A stretch of DNA of 64,000 bases from contig SJPJ01000002.1 of the NCBI GenBank assembly GCA_007859835.1, forward strand, positions 390,744 through 454,743. Direction: 5' to 3'. This document shows positions 54,809 through 63,932 of this stretch, piece by piece. The notes beneath the pieces are model-generated. The model worked only from the letters and a program-made list of their open reading frames with translations, had not been told where the DNA came from and searched no databases. The position numbers and the translations under genes are program-made. The stretch's first letter is position 1, and each line of letters begins with the position of its first letter. This DNA is from Novipirellula herctigrandis (GTDB taxonomy: Bacteria > Planctomycetota > Planctomycetia > Pirellulales > Pirellulaceae).

Positions 54809-56083
54809 ATGACCAATCACTGGCAAACTCCCGCTGGGATGACACGACGGCATTTCATGAGTCACTTGGCCGGGTCGAGCGCAGCGTATGCAGCCTCGCT
54901 GTCGATGGGCAGTTCCATCTATGCATTTGCCGATGAATTGAAACAGAAGCGTCGCTCGGCAATCATGCTATGGATGGGTGGCGGTCCTGCTACGATTGAC
55001 CTTTGGGATTTGAAACCCGGTTCGCCCACCGGTGGTCCATTTCGACCGATCTCAACCACCGGCAATATGCAAATCTGTGAACACTTGCCATTGATGGCAC
55101 AACAGATGAAGCACATGTCAGTCGTCCGCAGCATGTCGACTCGCGAAGCCGATCACGATCGCGGTCGTTACTACATGCACACCGGCTATGTTCCCAATCC
55201 CAATATCACTCACCCTAGCTATGGATCGGTGATTGCGCATGAATTAATGTCTCAACGACCGGAGCTCGAGATTCCACCGTTTGTATCGATTGGCGGTGCC
55301 AGCGAAGGTCCAGGTTTCTTAGGCATGGCCTGGTCACCATTTTCGGTCTCCAGTAACGGACGGATTCGAAATTTGCAGATGAGCTTAGAGGAATCGCGAC
55401 TGATGCAGCGAATGGCTGCACTGAACATGATCGAACAGAGCTTTTCAAAACGAACACGCGATTTACCAGCGGTTGAACATTCAAAAGTTTTGAAAAAGAC
55501 TTACGATTTAATGACTAGCGACCAAATGGAGGCTTTCAAGGTCGACGAAGAACCGGATGATGTAAAAGAACGATACGGCACCAACGGTTTTGGCCAAGGT
55601 TGTTTGTTGGCACGCCGATTGGTCGAAGCAGGGGTACCGTTTATCGAAGTTGACCTCGGTGGTTGGGATAACCACCAAGGCATTCACACGATCCTGAAAG
55701 ACGACAAGCTACCGACTTTGGACAAAGCCATGAGTGCTTTGATCGAGGATTTGAACGCCCGTGGGTTGTTGCAAGACACGGTGGTGATGTGGATGGGCGA
55801 ATTTGGGCGGACGCCAAATATCAATGCCCAAGCGGGACGCGACCATTTTGCGAGGGCTTGGTCGTGCGTGGTCGGTGGTGCGGATATCCAAGGAGGACTG
55901 GCGATCGGCGAAACCAGTCCTGATGGATCGGCGGTTGTAACAGAACCGTTTAGCAGCGAAGATTTGATGACAACGGTGGTGAAAGGTTTGGGCATTTCGT
56001 CCGAAAAGACGTTCACCAGCAAAAACGGTCGGCCGATGAAGATCGCCGGCGGTGGAAAAATCATTAAAGATCTTCTCGGGTAA
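54809..56083 (+). CDS. DUF1501 protein, second copy
   Basis: The 424-residue protein has a Tat-like leader (TRRHFMSHLAGSSAAYA) and the DUF1501 fold: AIMLWMGGGPATIDLWDLKP, MSVVRSMSTREADHDRGRYYMHTGY, VPFIEVDLGGWDNHQG, VVMWMGEFGRTPNINAQAGRDHF. It is clearly divergent from the copy at 40721-42187. AAAGG eight bases before the ATG at 54809 fixes the start; the longer frame from 54758 would bury the leader. It lies between its DUF1549/DUF1553 partner and a DUF3859-like gene 17 bases downstream, so three genes may share a transcript. Confidence 0.92.
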   Translation: MTNHWQTPAGMTRRHFMSHLAGSSAAYAASLSMGSSIYAFADELKQKRRSAIMLWMGGGPATIDLWDLKPGSPTGGPFRPISTTGNMQICEHLPLMAQQMKHMSVVRSMSTREADHDRGRYYMHTGYVPNPNITHPSYGSVIAHELMSQRPELEIPPFVSIGGASEGPGFLGMAWSPFSVSSNGRIRNLQMSLEESRLMQRMAALNMIEQSFSKRTRDLPAVEHSKVLKKTYDLMTSDQMEAFKVDEEPDDVKERYGTNGFGQGCLLARRLVEAGVPFIEVDLGGWDNHQGIHTILKDDKLPTLDKAMSALIEDLNARGLLQDTVVMWMGEFGRTPNINAQAGRDHFARAWSCVVGGADIQGGLAIGETSPDGSAVVTEPFSSEDLMTTVVKGLGISSEKTFTSKNGRPMKIAGGGKIIKDLLG

Positions 56084-56100
56084 TCCATTTCAATAGGCTT

Positions 56101-56484
56101 ATGGCGAAGCGCAAACCGATTGTCCGCATGCGAAGCTACGGCCTTTATTCTCACTGGGATGCCGAATCAAAAGAGTTGCCGCAATTTATGCAATCGACCA
56201 TTCAAATCGTCGCCAAGATCGGCGTCGAATTTGGATTTGTGATTAATGTCAAAGGTGGAAAGAACGAAGTTCTCGATTATTGCATCGAGCATCCTGGTAT
56301 TAAGGACGCCAAGGGAAAAGTGAGGGCCCCGTTTGACGGCTGTGTTTACGTCAAACAGAACGACTGGAACTTTTATCTCGGTGACACTATTTGGGAACCG
56401 GTCGACGACAAGCGAGGTGATTGGAGAATGTTTGTCGAGATCGACGGAAACATCGTCGCCGAAAAGACTTTTGAGCTGATCTAA
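56101..56484 (+). CDS. DUF3859-like small protein
   Basis: The 127-residue protein has no signal peptide and reads as a compact beta-sheet domain: MRSYGLYSHWDAES, IGVEFGFVINVKGGKNEVLDY, PFDGCVYVKQNDW and WRMFVEIDGNIVAEKTFEL. I believe it belongs to DUF3859, a family of unknown role with this length and the WRMFVEIDG-type ending; the assignment is from memory and not certain. Its 17-base distance to the DUF1501 gene suggests co-transcription. Confidence 0.62.
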   Translation: MAKRKPIVRMRSYGLYSHWDAESKELPQFMQSTIQIVAKIGVEFGFVINVKGGKNEVLDYCIEHPGIKDAKGKVRAPFDGCVYVKQNDWNFYLGDTIWEPVDDKRGDWRMFVEIDGNIVAEKTFELI

Positions 56485-56651
56485 TCCACCCATTAGACTC
56501 CGCTCCGTGTGACCCCGCGGTTTACTCCACCTTGTTAGACTGCGGTTTTGGCGTATCATCGGGACACGGTCGCGTCGGAGTCGATCGCCACCGGTTTTGC
56601 AGAAACAATCGGTGTAAAAAACACATAAGATGCTTTTGTGAAGAAACCGTA

Positions 56652-58760
56652 ATGTCCGACAGTCTCTACTTGGCGACCAACGAAAACGCGACGGGAAAAC
56701 GGATGATCGCGTTGGGGGTGATGGAACTGGCGATACGGCGGTATGAACGGGTTGTTTTCTTTCGTCCCGTCGTCCGAATCGGCCCCGAAGAAGACCAAAG
56801 CATCCGATTGATGCGGTCGCGTTATCCGATGTCCGCCACCATCGAGCAAATGCACGGCGTTACCCGCGCCGAAGCTCGAAAAATGCTGGCCGAAGATCGC
56901 TATGAGGAATTGATCCAACGCATTCAACAGCGGTTCAAAGCGTTGCAACAGGATGCCGATTTCGCAGTCGTTGAAGGGACCAGTTTCCAAGGCTTGGTTC
57001 CGGAGATCGAATTTGAGCTCAATGCGGATATCGCCGTCAATTTGGGGTGTGCGATCATGCCCATCTATTCGGCTTACAACAAATCAATCGAAGACTGTGT
57101 CCAATCGATCCGCATTGGAAACGACAGTCTCTCCGATCGAGGGGGACAATTGGTCGCGACCGTGGTCAACCAAATCAAGCCGAACGAGGAGGAAGCGTTT
57201 CGCAAAGCCTATCGCGACACGGCCTTGAAGGCGACCACGCCGCTTTACCTGTTACCCGAAGAACCGCTGCTTCGCCAACCCACGGTCCGCGAGATTCAAG
57301 CGGGGCTCGGCGCGGAGGTTTACAACGGTGACGAAGCGACTTTTGACCGAGAAGTGACGCGGCTTAAAGTCGCAGCCATGATGCTTCCGGATTTTCTGGA
57401 ACGCCTCTATCCATCAAGCTTGGTGATCACTCCGGGCGACCGAAGCGATATTTTGATCGGTTGCGCCTTGGCCCGTCTCGATGCCGATGGCCCATCACCG
57501 GCCTGTGTCGTTTTGACAGGCGGATTATTGCCGCCGCCTTCGGTCGAACGTTTACTTCGTCAAACCAGCGGCTTGCCGGTGCTGAGAACAGGCGTCGATA
57601 CGTTTACCGCAGCAAGCCAAGCGTCGATGGTACGAGCCGAAATTGGTGAGCATTCGCCTCGCAAGGTTGAATCGGCAATTGGACTTTTCGAACAATACAT
57701 TGACTCGGACGACTTGGCCGCTCGTTTGCAGGCACCGGTTGCACATCGTGTGACACCGATGCTGTTTGAGTATTCGCTTATCCAACGCGCCCGTGAAAAA
57801 CGAGTCAAGATCGTGTTGCCTGAAGGAAGCGAGCCGAGAATCTTGCAAGCCGTCGATGTGCTGCGTCGCCGAGACGTTGCCGATATCGTGCTGCTCGGTG
57901 AACCGGCGAAAGTTCGCGCTGCCGCAAGCAAGTTGGGGGTCACTTTGCCCGATTCGAATGAGAAACCGGATTGTGGTATCGAGATCATTGACCCTCGCAC
58001 GAGCCCGCTGCGAGAAATGTTCGCGCAAGAATATCACCAACTTCGCGAGAACAAGGGTGTTACACTCGATGTCGCGCGAGACCGGATGTTGGAAGTCAGC
58101 TACTTCGGCACCATGATGGTCAAACGGGGATTAGCTGGGGGAATGGTATCCGGATCCATTCACACCACCGCCAACACGATCCGACCGGCCTTCGAGTTTG
58201 TCCGGACGCGTGAAGGAGTGGGGTGCGTCAGTAGTGTCTTTTTGATGTGCCTAAAACATGGTGTTTTGGTTTACGGCGATTGCGCCGTGATCCCGAACCC
58301 AACCGCAGAACAATTGGCCGAAATCGCCAGCAGTAGCGCCGATACAGCGGCCCAGTTTGGTATTGAACCACGAGTCGCGATGTTGTCCTACTCGACGGGC
58401 GAAAGCGGGCAAGGCGAAGACGTCCAGCGTGTTCGTGCGGCAACAGCGCTACTAAAAGAAAAACGTCCCGATTTGCTAGTCGAAGGACCTCTTCAATATG
58501 ACGCCGCGATTGATCCGAAGGTCGCAGCAACGAAACTGCCCGACAGTAAGGTGGCCGGACGAGCGACCGTCTTTATCTTCCCTGACCTAAACACCGGCAA
58601 CAACACATACAAAGCTGTGCAACGTTCCGCCGGCGCCGTTGCAGTCGGCCCGGTGCTACAAGGACTGCGAAAACCCGTTAACGATCTTTCACGTGGCTGT
58701 ACGGTTGCCGATATCATCAACACCGTCGCCATCACTGCCATCCAAGCCCAAGCAACATGA
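56652..58760 (+). CDS. pta: Phosphate acetyltransferase, long form
   Basis: The 702-residue enzyme has an N-terminal BioD-like P-loop domain (LYLATNENATGKRMIALGVME; the Walker A is degenerate), a DRTGG domain (about 210-340, TPGDRSDILIGCALAR, VLTGGLLPP) and a C-terminal PTA_PTB catalytic domain (VKIVLPEGSEPRILQAV, GGMVSGSIHTTANTIRPA, VAMLSYSTGESGQGEDV, ATVFIFPDLNTGNNTYK). It interconverts acetyl-CoA and acetyl phosphate. The start at 56652 matches the usual N-terminus; upstream codons to 56532 are Cys/Arg-rich and not domain-like. Its stop overlaps the ackA start by four bases (ATGA). Confidence 0.95.
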   Translation: MSDSLYLATNENATGKRMIALGVMELAIRRYERVVFFRPVVRIGPEEDQSIRLMRSRYPMSATIEQMHGVTRAEARKMLAEDRYEELIQRIQQRFKALQQDADFAVVEGTSFQGLVPEIEFELNADIAVNLGCAIMPIYSAYNKSIEDCVQSIRIGNDSLSDRGGQLVATVVNQIKPNEEEAFRKAYRDTALKATTPLYLLPEEPLLRQPTVREIQAGLGAEVYNGDEATFDREVTRLKVAAMMLPDFLERLYPSSLVITPGDRSDILIGCALARLDADGPSPACVVLTGGLLPPPSVERLLRQTSGLPVLRTGVDTFTAASQASMVRAEIGEHSPRKVESAIGLFEQYIDSDDLAARLQAPVAHRVTPMLFEYSLIQRAREKRVKIVLPEGSEPRILQAVDVLRRRDVADIVLLGEPAKVRAAASKLGVTLPDSNEKPDCGIEIIDPRTSPLREMFAQEYHQLRENKGVTLDVARDRMLEVSYFGTMMVKRGLAGGMVSGSIHTTANTIRPAFEFVRTREGVGCVSSVFLMCLKHGVLVYGDCAVIPNPTAEQLAEIASSSADTAAQFGIEPRVAMLSYSTGESGQGEDVQRVRAATALLKEKRPDLLVEGPLQYDAAIDPKVAATKLPDSKVAGRATVFIFPDLNTGNNTYKAVQRSAGAVAVGPVLQGLRKPVNDLSRGCTVADIINTVAITAIQAQAT

Positions 58761-59884
58761 ACGTCCTGGTTTTTAACGTCGGCAGCACGACTCTAAAGTA
58801 TGCCCTGATCAATACTGAAACATCCGAGCGATTGAGCGAAGGTTTGGTCGACCGAATTGGACAAACCGGCGGGGACGCAGCCGACCACTTGTCCGCGGCC
58901 CAAATTGTACTCGAAAAACATGCAACGCTTGATGTCAATGCGATTGGACATCGGGTAGTCCACGGCAGTGATTTTTTTACCGATTGTACGATGGTGACAC
59001 GATCCGTCCTTGATGATTTAGCGACGCTCGATTCGATAGCACCGCTGCACAACCCGCCCGCTCGTGCGGTGATCGAGGCGATTACGAATCTCGATATGCC
59101 AATCCCACAAGTGATGGTTTTTGACACAGCGTACTTTTCAACGTTGCCTCCGAAAGCGTATCGCTACGCAGTCCCCGAAGAAATCTATCGCGACTACAAC
59201 GTCCGACGCTACGGGTTCCATGGCACATCGCACCGCTATGTAACCGAGCAAACACTTGGCTTTTTCGAGGGTGACACAAGCCAAACAAAAGTCATCACGT
59301 TGCATCTTGGGGGCGGTGCCAGTGCCACGGCATCCGTGGGCGGAACGGCCGTGGAAACGTCACTGGGCATGACGCCTCTTGAAGGATTGGTGATGGCCAC
59401 GCGGACCGGCGACATTGACGCGTCGGTACCCCTACATTTGATGCGTCAAGCGAAAATGTCGACCGAGGAAGTCGACAAACTGCTCAATAAACAAAGTGGT
59501 TTAGTAGGCCTTTGCGGCGACGCGGACATGAGAACCATTTTGTCTCGACGCGATAAAGGCGACGAAGCAGCGAAATTGGCAATCGAGGTGTACGTTCATC
59601 GAATACAAAAATACATCGGTAGCTATATTGCCGTCCTAGGCGGGTTGGATGCATTGGTATTCACCGCGGGCGTAGGCGAGAATGCTGCGGCCATTCGAGC
59701 TTTGGTTGCAAAACCATTGTCGTGCTTTGGTATCGAGATCGACACAGAAGTCAACGCAAATGCAAGGCCCAAGGGCAAGATCGTGGATCTGTCCACTCCA
59801 AACGCAAAGGTTCGTACTCTCATCGTACCGACCGATGAAGAGCAAGCCATTTCCAAGCAAGTGGAAGGATTCCTTGGCCGTTGA
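58757..59884 (+). CDS. ackA: Acetate kinase
   Basis: The 375-residue ASKHA-fold kinase has NVGSTTLKYAL (in place of the more usual NxGSSSLK), HRVVHGSDFF, VFDTAYF, YGFHGTSHRYV with the catalytic-area His, HLGGGASATA and GLVMATRTGDIDASV. It converts acetyl phosphate and ADP to acetate and ATP. The RTGDID loop has Ser where most acetate kinases have Pro (DLDPA), a small deviation. Translation is coupled to pta through the ATGA overlap, which gives the full acetate pathway in one operon. Confidence 0.96.
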   Translation: MNVLVFNVGSTTLKYALINTETSERLSEGLVDRIGQTGGDAADHLSAAQIVLEKHATLDVNAIGHRVVHGSDFFTDCTMVTRSVLDDLATLDSIAPLHNPPARAVIEAITNLDMPIPQVMVFDTAYFSTLPPKAYRYAVPEEIYRDYNVRRYGFHGTSHRYVTEQTLGFFEGDTSQTKVITLHLGGGASATASVGGTAVETSLGMTPLEGLVMATRTGDIDASVPLHLMRQAKMSTEEVDKLLNKQSGLVGLCGDADMRTILSRRDKGDEAAKLAIEVYVHRIQKYIGSYIAVLGGLDALVFTAGVGENAAAIRALVAKPLSCFGIEIDTEVNANARPKGKIVDLSTPNAKVRTLIVPTDEEQAISKQVEGFLGR

Positions 59885-60044
59885 TCGATTCGCGGTCATC
59901 ATGTGATGCGAACGGGCTGCTCGATGGGTCCGCCCGCCAGAAGTTGGCCCGCCTCCCGATGATTCGATTTATCCCAACGGCAAAACGCCACTGAGCGGAA
60001 CCGATCGCTATCGGAGACCGCGTTCGTGGCCCTGGCGACTAAGC

Positions 60045-60124
60045 GGTAACGGCCCAGTGCGGTAACGGGCCAGTGCGGTAACGGGCCAGTGCGGTAACGG
60101 GCCAGTGCGGTAACGGCCCAGAGC
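60045..60124. repeat. 16-bp tandem repeat, five copies
   Basis: The unit GGTAACGGCCCAGTGC, with a GGGCC variant in copies 2-4, is repeated at 60045, 60061, 60077, 60093 and 60109; the last copy reads GGTAACGGCCCAGAGC. It lies between ackA and the end of the convergent sulfatase gene. The rest of that 241-base gap shows nothing. Confidence 0.93.
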
Positions 60125-60125
60125 G

Positions 60126-61679
60126 TTAACGACTTGGAGCGCTTCTACCACTGGAAAGGGACTCCTCTAAAATCGCTTGCAACTGCTCCACTATCTCGGG
60201 TCGCGATCCCGACAGATTTAGCGTCTCGCCAGGATCAATTTCCATGTCAAACAATTGTCCCGGAGAATTGGGGGCAGTGTCAGCAAAGTGATACTCTGTT
60301 AGCATTTTGTGCGTTTCGTAGTTGTTCCCACCCGATCCTTTGTGTGCCAAATATTTCCAACGCCCGCGTCGAATCGCCAAGTATTTCTTTCCTCCAAATC
60401 CCTGTTGTAGCAAGTATGGGCGGATCGGGTCCTCTCCCGCCATGCCTAAGAATACCGGCAACATGCTAAAACTATCCTCGGCTGCATCATCAGGCAAAGG
60501 TTCGTCGACAATCTCCGCCACCGTTGCCATCACATCGGTCAACGATGTGAGCTGATTGGACGTCGTTCCGGCTGATACTTTTCCGGGCCAACGGACGATC
60601 ATCGGCACCCGGTGACCGCCTTCCCAATTATCGCGTTTTACGCCTCGCCACGGTCTAGCGCCATCATGGCCTTGATCATGTCGCATGTGATACACCGTGG
60701 GGACTTCGGGGCCGTTGTCGCTGGTGAAAATCACCAATGTATTTTCGGCGAAACCTAGTTTTTCAAGTGTGTTCATCAGCTCGCCAACGATGAAATCCAA
60801 TTCAAAAATGAAATCGCCGTGCGGCCCCGAATCCGTTTTCCCCTTGAATCGATTAGCAGGAAAGGATGGCAGGTGAACCGCTTGCGTGCTGTGAAAAAGG
60901 AAGAACGGCTGATCGGGGGTTGCTGTGGCGTGTTGTTCAAGGAATTGTTGGCTCTTTTGAAGAAACAACATATCGACCTCTTCGGGATCAAAATCGGGTG
61001 CGATCATCCCACGACGATTGTCGTTGGCGTAAGGATGTTTTGGCAGCTTCGATTGATCAAGCTGTTTCACGGGAGGAGTTGGAATTCGGTTGCCATCAAT
61101 GAATGCGTACAACCAATCGGTCGTAGGGCAGCACGCGGTTCCGAAAAATTGATCAAACCCGCAATCGAGCGGGCCACCGTCAATCCGACGTGAATAATCA
61201 ATTCGTTGCACTGACTTGAAATCACCTTGATGGATTGGTTTACCATCTTGATCGAAGAAGGTTAAACCAATGTGCCACTTGCCAAAGCATGCGGTCAAGT
61301 AACCTTTCTGACGCAGCATCGCCGGCAAAGTCATGCGTCCAGGAGCGATCAACGACGGCCCGCCAGCTCCTGAGAAAACTCGGCCTCCGTTTGGAACCCG
61401 GAAAGCCATTTGCCCCGTCATCAAACTGTAGCGAGTCGGTGTGCAGACGGTACAAGGGCTGTGGGCGTCTGTAAAACGCATTCCCTCGGTCGCCAAGTGA
61501 TCGAGGTTCGGTGTTGGAATTCTCGATTCAGGGTTGTAACACCCAACATCGCCGTAACCCAAATCATCTGCCAAAATAACGACAATGTTTGGAAGATCGC
61601 TAGCGAACACGGAGTTCCCCAAAGCGGCGATGACCACCGTCATCGTGACGAAAAGGGCTAATTTTAGAGTCAATTTCAT
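60126..61679 (-). CDS. Secreted type I sulfatase
   Basis: The 517-residue protein has a signal peptide (LKLALFVTMTVVIAALGNSVFA) and the arylsulfatase core: NIVVILADDLGYGDVGCY for calcium binding, and the formylglycine motif CTPTR (Cys79) in PCTVCTPTRYSLMTG, with GKWHIG and the DNGPE metal site further on. It hydrolyses sulfate esters, presumably from sulfated glycans, and needs a formylglycine-generating enzyme. Family members of this length with ending GETLNLSG resemble the planctomycete arylsulfatase A group. The start at 61679 coincides with the signal peptide; the frame opens at 61847 without support. Confidence 0.95.
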   Translation of the reverse strand: MKLTLKLALFVTMTVVIAALGNSVFASDLPNIVVILADDLGYGDVGCYNPESRIPTPNLDHLATEGMRFTDAHSPCTVCTPTRYSLMTGQMAFRVPNGGRVFSGAGGPSLIAPGRMTLPAMLRQKGYLTACFGKWHIGLTFFDQDGKPIHQGDFKSVQRIDYSRRIDGGPLDCGFDQFFGTACCPTTDWLYAFIDGNRIPTPPVKQLDQSKLPKHPYANDNRRGMIAPDFDPEEVDMLFLQKSQQFLEQHATATPDQPFFLFHSTQAVHLPSFPANRFKGKTDSGPHGDFIFELDFIVGELMNTLEKLGFAENTLVIFTSDNGPEVPTVYHMRHDQGHDGARPWRGVKRDNWEGGHRVPMIVRWPGKVSAGTTSNQLTSLTDVMATVAEIVDEPLPDDAAEDSFSMLPVFLGMAGEDPIRPYLLQQGFGGKKYLAIRRGRWKYLAHKGSGGNNYETHKMLTEYHFADTAPNSPGQLFDMEIDPGETLNLSGSRPEIVEQLQAILEESLSSGRSAPSR

Positions 61680-61955
61680 CGCTTCACATAAATCTTGAGT
61701 ACAGGTCAGGAACAGGTAAAAGTTACGTGCCTCGGGACTCGCTGGAGCTTTCCACGGCATCGGCATTGCCGAAGCGAGTGCCAAACGCCGGAAATTTTCT
61801 TCCTCAAGCCGACCTACTATCGCAATAGCGAGAACAAGCTTGACCATTGTGACGCTGCGGAGAGGAATTCCTTTTTAGGGTTCATCACAAATGCTCCTGG
61901 ACGAGCATAACAAACACCCTGGTTTCTTTGAGGTCTTCTGCGTTAACTGAACGTG

Positions 61956-63623
61956 TCACCTCGTTTGTTCTTCTTGACGCGTCGCGATAGGTACATAACC
62001 AATCTCCAATCCTTTTGGCGGAGTGACCAGCAATGCCGGGTCGAGGTCCGCCAGCGTACCGAGCGTCGGCGGTGCAAGGTATTCGCGATCTTTGGTCCAT
62101 GTGCGATGCAGTTTCTCAACCTTTAACTGCATCGCTTCACGCTCTACTTCCGTCAAATCAGCGTTGAGAAGTGCGGGCTGATCGGCGAACCGATACCAGT
62201 AGTATGTCACCACACTACCATCACCAAGTTTTGCTTGAAACGGACCCGCCGCAGGACCAGGCTTCTTCCAACAACTCAATGGATCATCGGGGGTAACGTA
62301 GGGTTCAGCCATTTTATGATTGGCCCGCTTATCATTGGGGCGATGGAACTGCACGTTAGCCAACCCCGTTTCGACGGGTACCTCAGCAGATGGAACAGGA
62401 ACCCAAATCGGCTTGTCGGTTTCTACACCATCCAAACGATAGTACTCGGGAAGCGTTACCAGCTGACCATGTTCGGATTCTGTTTTTGTTGCGAGCTCGT
62501 AGTTCCAGCGATAACCGTATGAAACGGAGTCAAGCTCGACGGGACTGGCAAACGCGTCCCATGCAATCTTGACCCTCTGTTCTTTTGTTGCCGAACGAGG
62601 ATAGATTCTCCAAGTCGATCCACCTTTGGACATGAAAGTTTGTGGAGCCGACGCACTTTCATCGATCTTGCCATTAGCCGCGGGTCCCCCGTCAAACCAA
62701 GTTTTGACGGCATCCCAAAGGGCGTTTTTGTTGTAAACCAGCATGCGATGCACAACCAATGAGTCTCCGCTGGCATCTCGAGGAAACGATGTCGGCGCAA
62801 CTCGCGCATAGGTCACACCGTTTGAATCCGTGGCCTGGAATGCAGGTATATACTGAGTTTCCATTTGCAGCGCCTTGTTCGGCTTTGACGGACGGCTATC
62901 CAAGAACAAACCACTAAGCGTCGGATCATCGGCGGTCGCTGCGGACCAAAAATAGGGAGTAAAGAAAGCGACTGGCCCCTTGAAATTTCCCGTGTTGAGA
63001 AACAGTGTCCAGCAACGATCCCCCGTTGGTACCTGTTTTCCCGCTGTCGTCGATTTGTGCGTCGAAAGCGGAAGCGGAAGATAGCCGTAGCCAACAAGCT
63101 CATTGCAAGTCCCTTGTTTCAAATTCAAACCATCCGGTGGCCAAAGAACGGATGAGCTAAGTTGAGCGATACCATACTTGCCTTTGGGCTGGTCCCAATC
63201 GCGGCCTTTGCCGGCACCAGGCCCGTTAGCCCATTCACTAAAGTTCAGTGCGACGCCTCCCATGATGAACTTTGGCGTTTCAGTCGCAAATCGCGTGTCA
63301 CGCCACCAGCCCAAGCCACCTTCAATATCCGAGTACAACTTGCGATCTGGAGTGGCTCCGTCATATTGGGCAAACATCCACGTACCAAACAATCCAGTCT
63401 GAAAACGATTTCCTGGATAATGGTTCAAAAGCGGCCAAGCTGTCACATACATCGAGAAACCAGCGTTGTAGGTTTCAGGAGCCTCTTGGTGGGGAACAAG
63501 AAGATACCCCGCCATCTCAACCTCCGTCGGCGAATCATCACAACGTCCGACATGGCCTCCCAAAAGAAGCATCCCAAGGATGTAACAAGACACGGCAAAG
63601 CTATTTTGACGGTGAGGCAACAT
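61956..63623 (-). CDS. Large exported protein of unknown function
   Basis: The 555-residue protein has a signal peptide (NSFAVSCYILGMLLLGGHVG, mature from about CDDS). The mature part is rich in aromatic residues (GYLLVPHQEA, LGWWRDTRFATETPKF, SSVLWPPDGLNLKQGTC, WTLFLNTGNFKGPVAFFTPYFW, YYWYRFADQPALLNADL). Such composition fits a beta-rich carbohydrate-active or binding protein, but I do not recognise a family, and no catalytic motif stands out. Start 63623 is the first that yields a signal peptide; the frame opens at 63821. It neighbours a sulfatase 276 bases away on the same strand, consistent with glycan processing. Confidence 0.72.
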   Translation of the reverse strand: MLPHRQNSFAVSCYILGMLLLGGHVGRCDDSPTEVEMAGYLLVPHQEAPETYNAGFSMYVTAWPLLNHYPGNRFQTGLFGTWMFAQYDGATPDRKLYSDIEGGLGWWRDTRFATETPKFIMGGVALNFSEWANGPGAGKGRDWDQPKGKYGIAQLSSSVLWPPDGLNLKQGTCNELVGYGYLPLPLSTHKSTTAGKQVPTGDRCWTLFLNTGNFKGPVAFFTPYFWSAATADDPTLSGLFLDSRPSKPNKALQMETQYIPAFQATDSNGVTYARVAPTSFPRDASGDSLVVHRMLVYNKNALWDAVKTWFDGGPAANGKIDESASAPQTFMSKGGSTWRIYPRSATKEQRVKIAWDAFASPVELDSVSYGYRWNYELATKTESEHGQLVTLPEYYRLDGVETDKPIWVPVPSAEVPVETGLANVQFHRPNDKRANHKMAEPYVTPDDPLSCWKKPGPAAGPFQAKLGDGSVVTYYWYRFADQPALLNADLTEVEREAMQLKVEKLHRTWTKDREYLAPPTLGTLADLDPALLVTPPKGLEIGYVPIATRQEEQTR

Positions 63624-63932
63624 GGGCAAGCAATGATTTTTTTGAGTAACAAGCTGGGGAAACGTATCGCAGAATCGTTCGTGACCGGGAAAAAAAATGC
63701 ACGCACTGGTAACGGTATTAGAGCATATATTTATTGCGTAGTGCGGTGCTATCTTTATTGCGCACGTAGTCCGGTACGACCGCAGGCGAAGCGAGCTACC
63801 GCTCGGATTGCGTTCGCCCACTCCCGTTGGTCGCTAAATTCATGTCATGACAACATCGATTTCAGCGACAACGGATGTAGGGGCAGTAAAGCCAGCCGAG
63901 ATGCTCTGCGGGGTTCTGCTGGGCCTACTGAG
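63624..63932. other. Intergenic region at the right edge
   Basis: The 309 bases upstream of the exported-protein gene hold its promoter region. A plus-strand frame from ATG 63847 stays open to the window end but is Cys/Leu-rich with no recognised features. Nothing else was seen. Confidence 0.35.
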
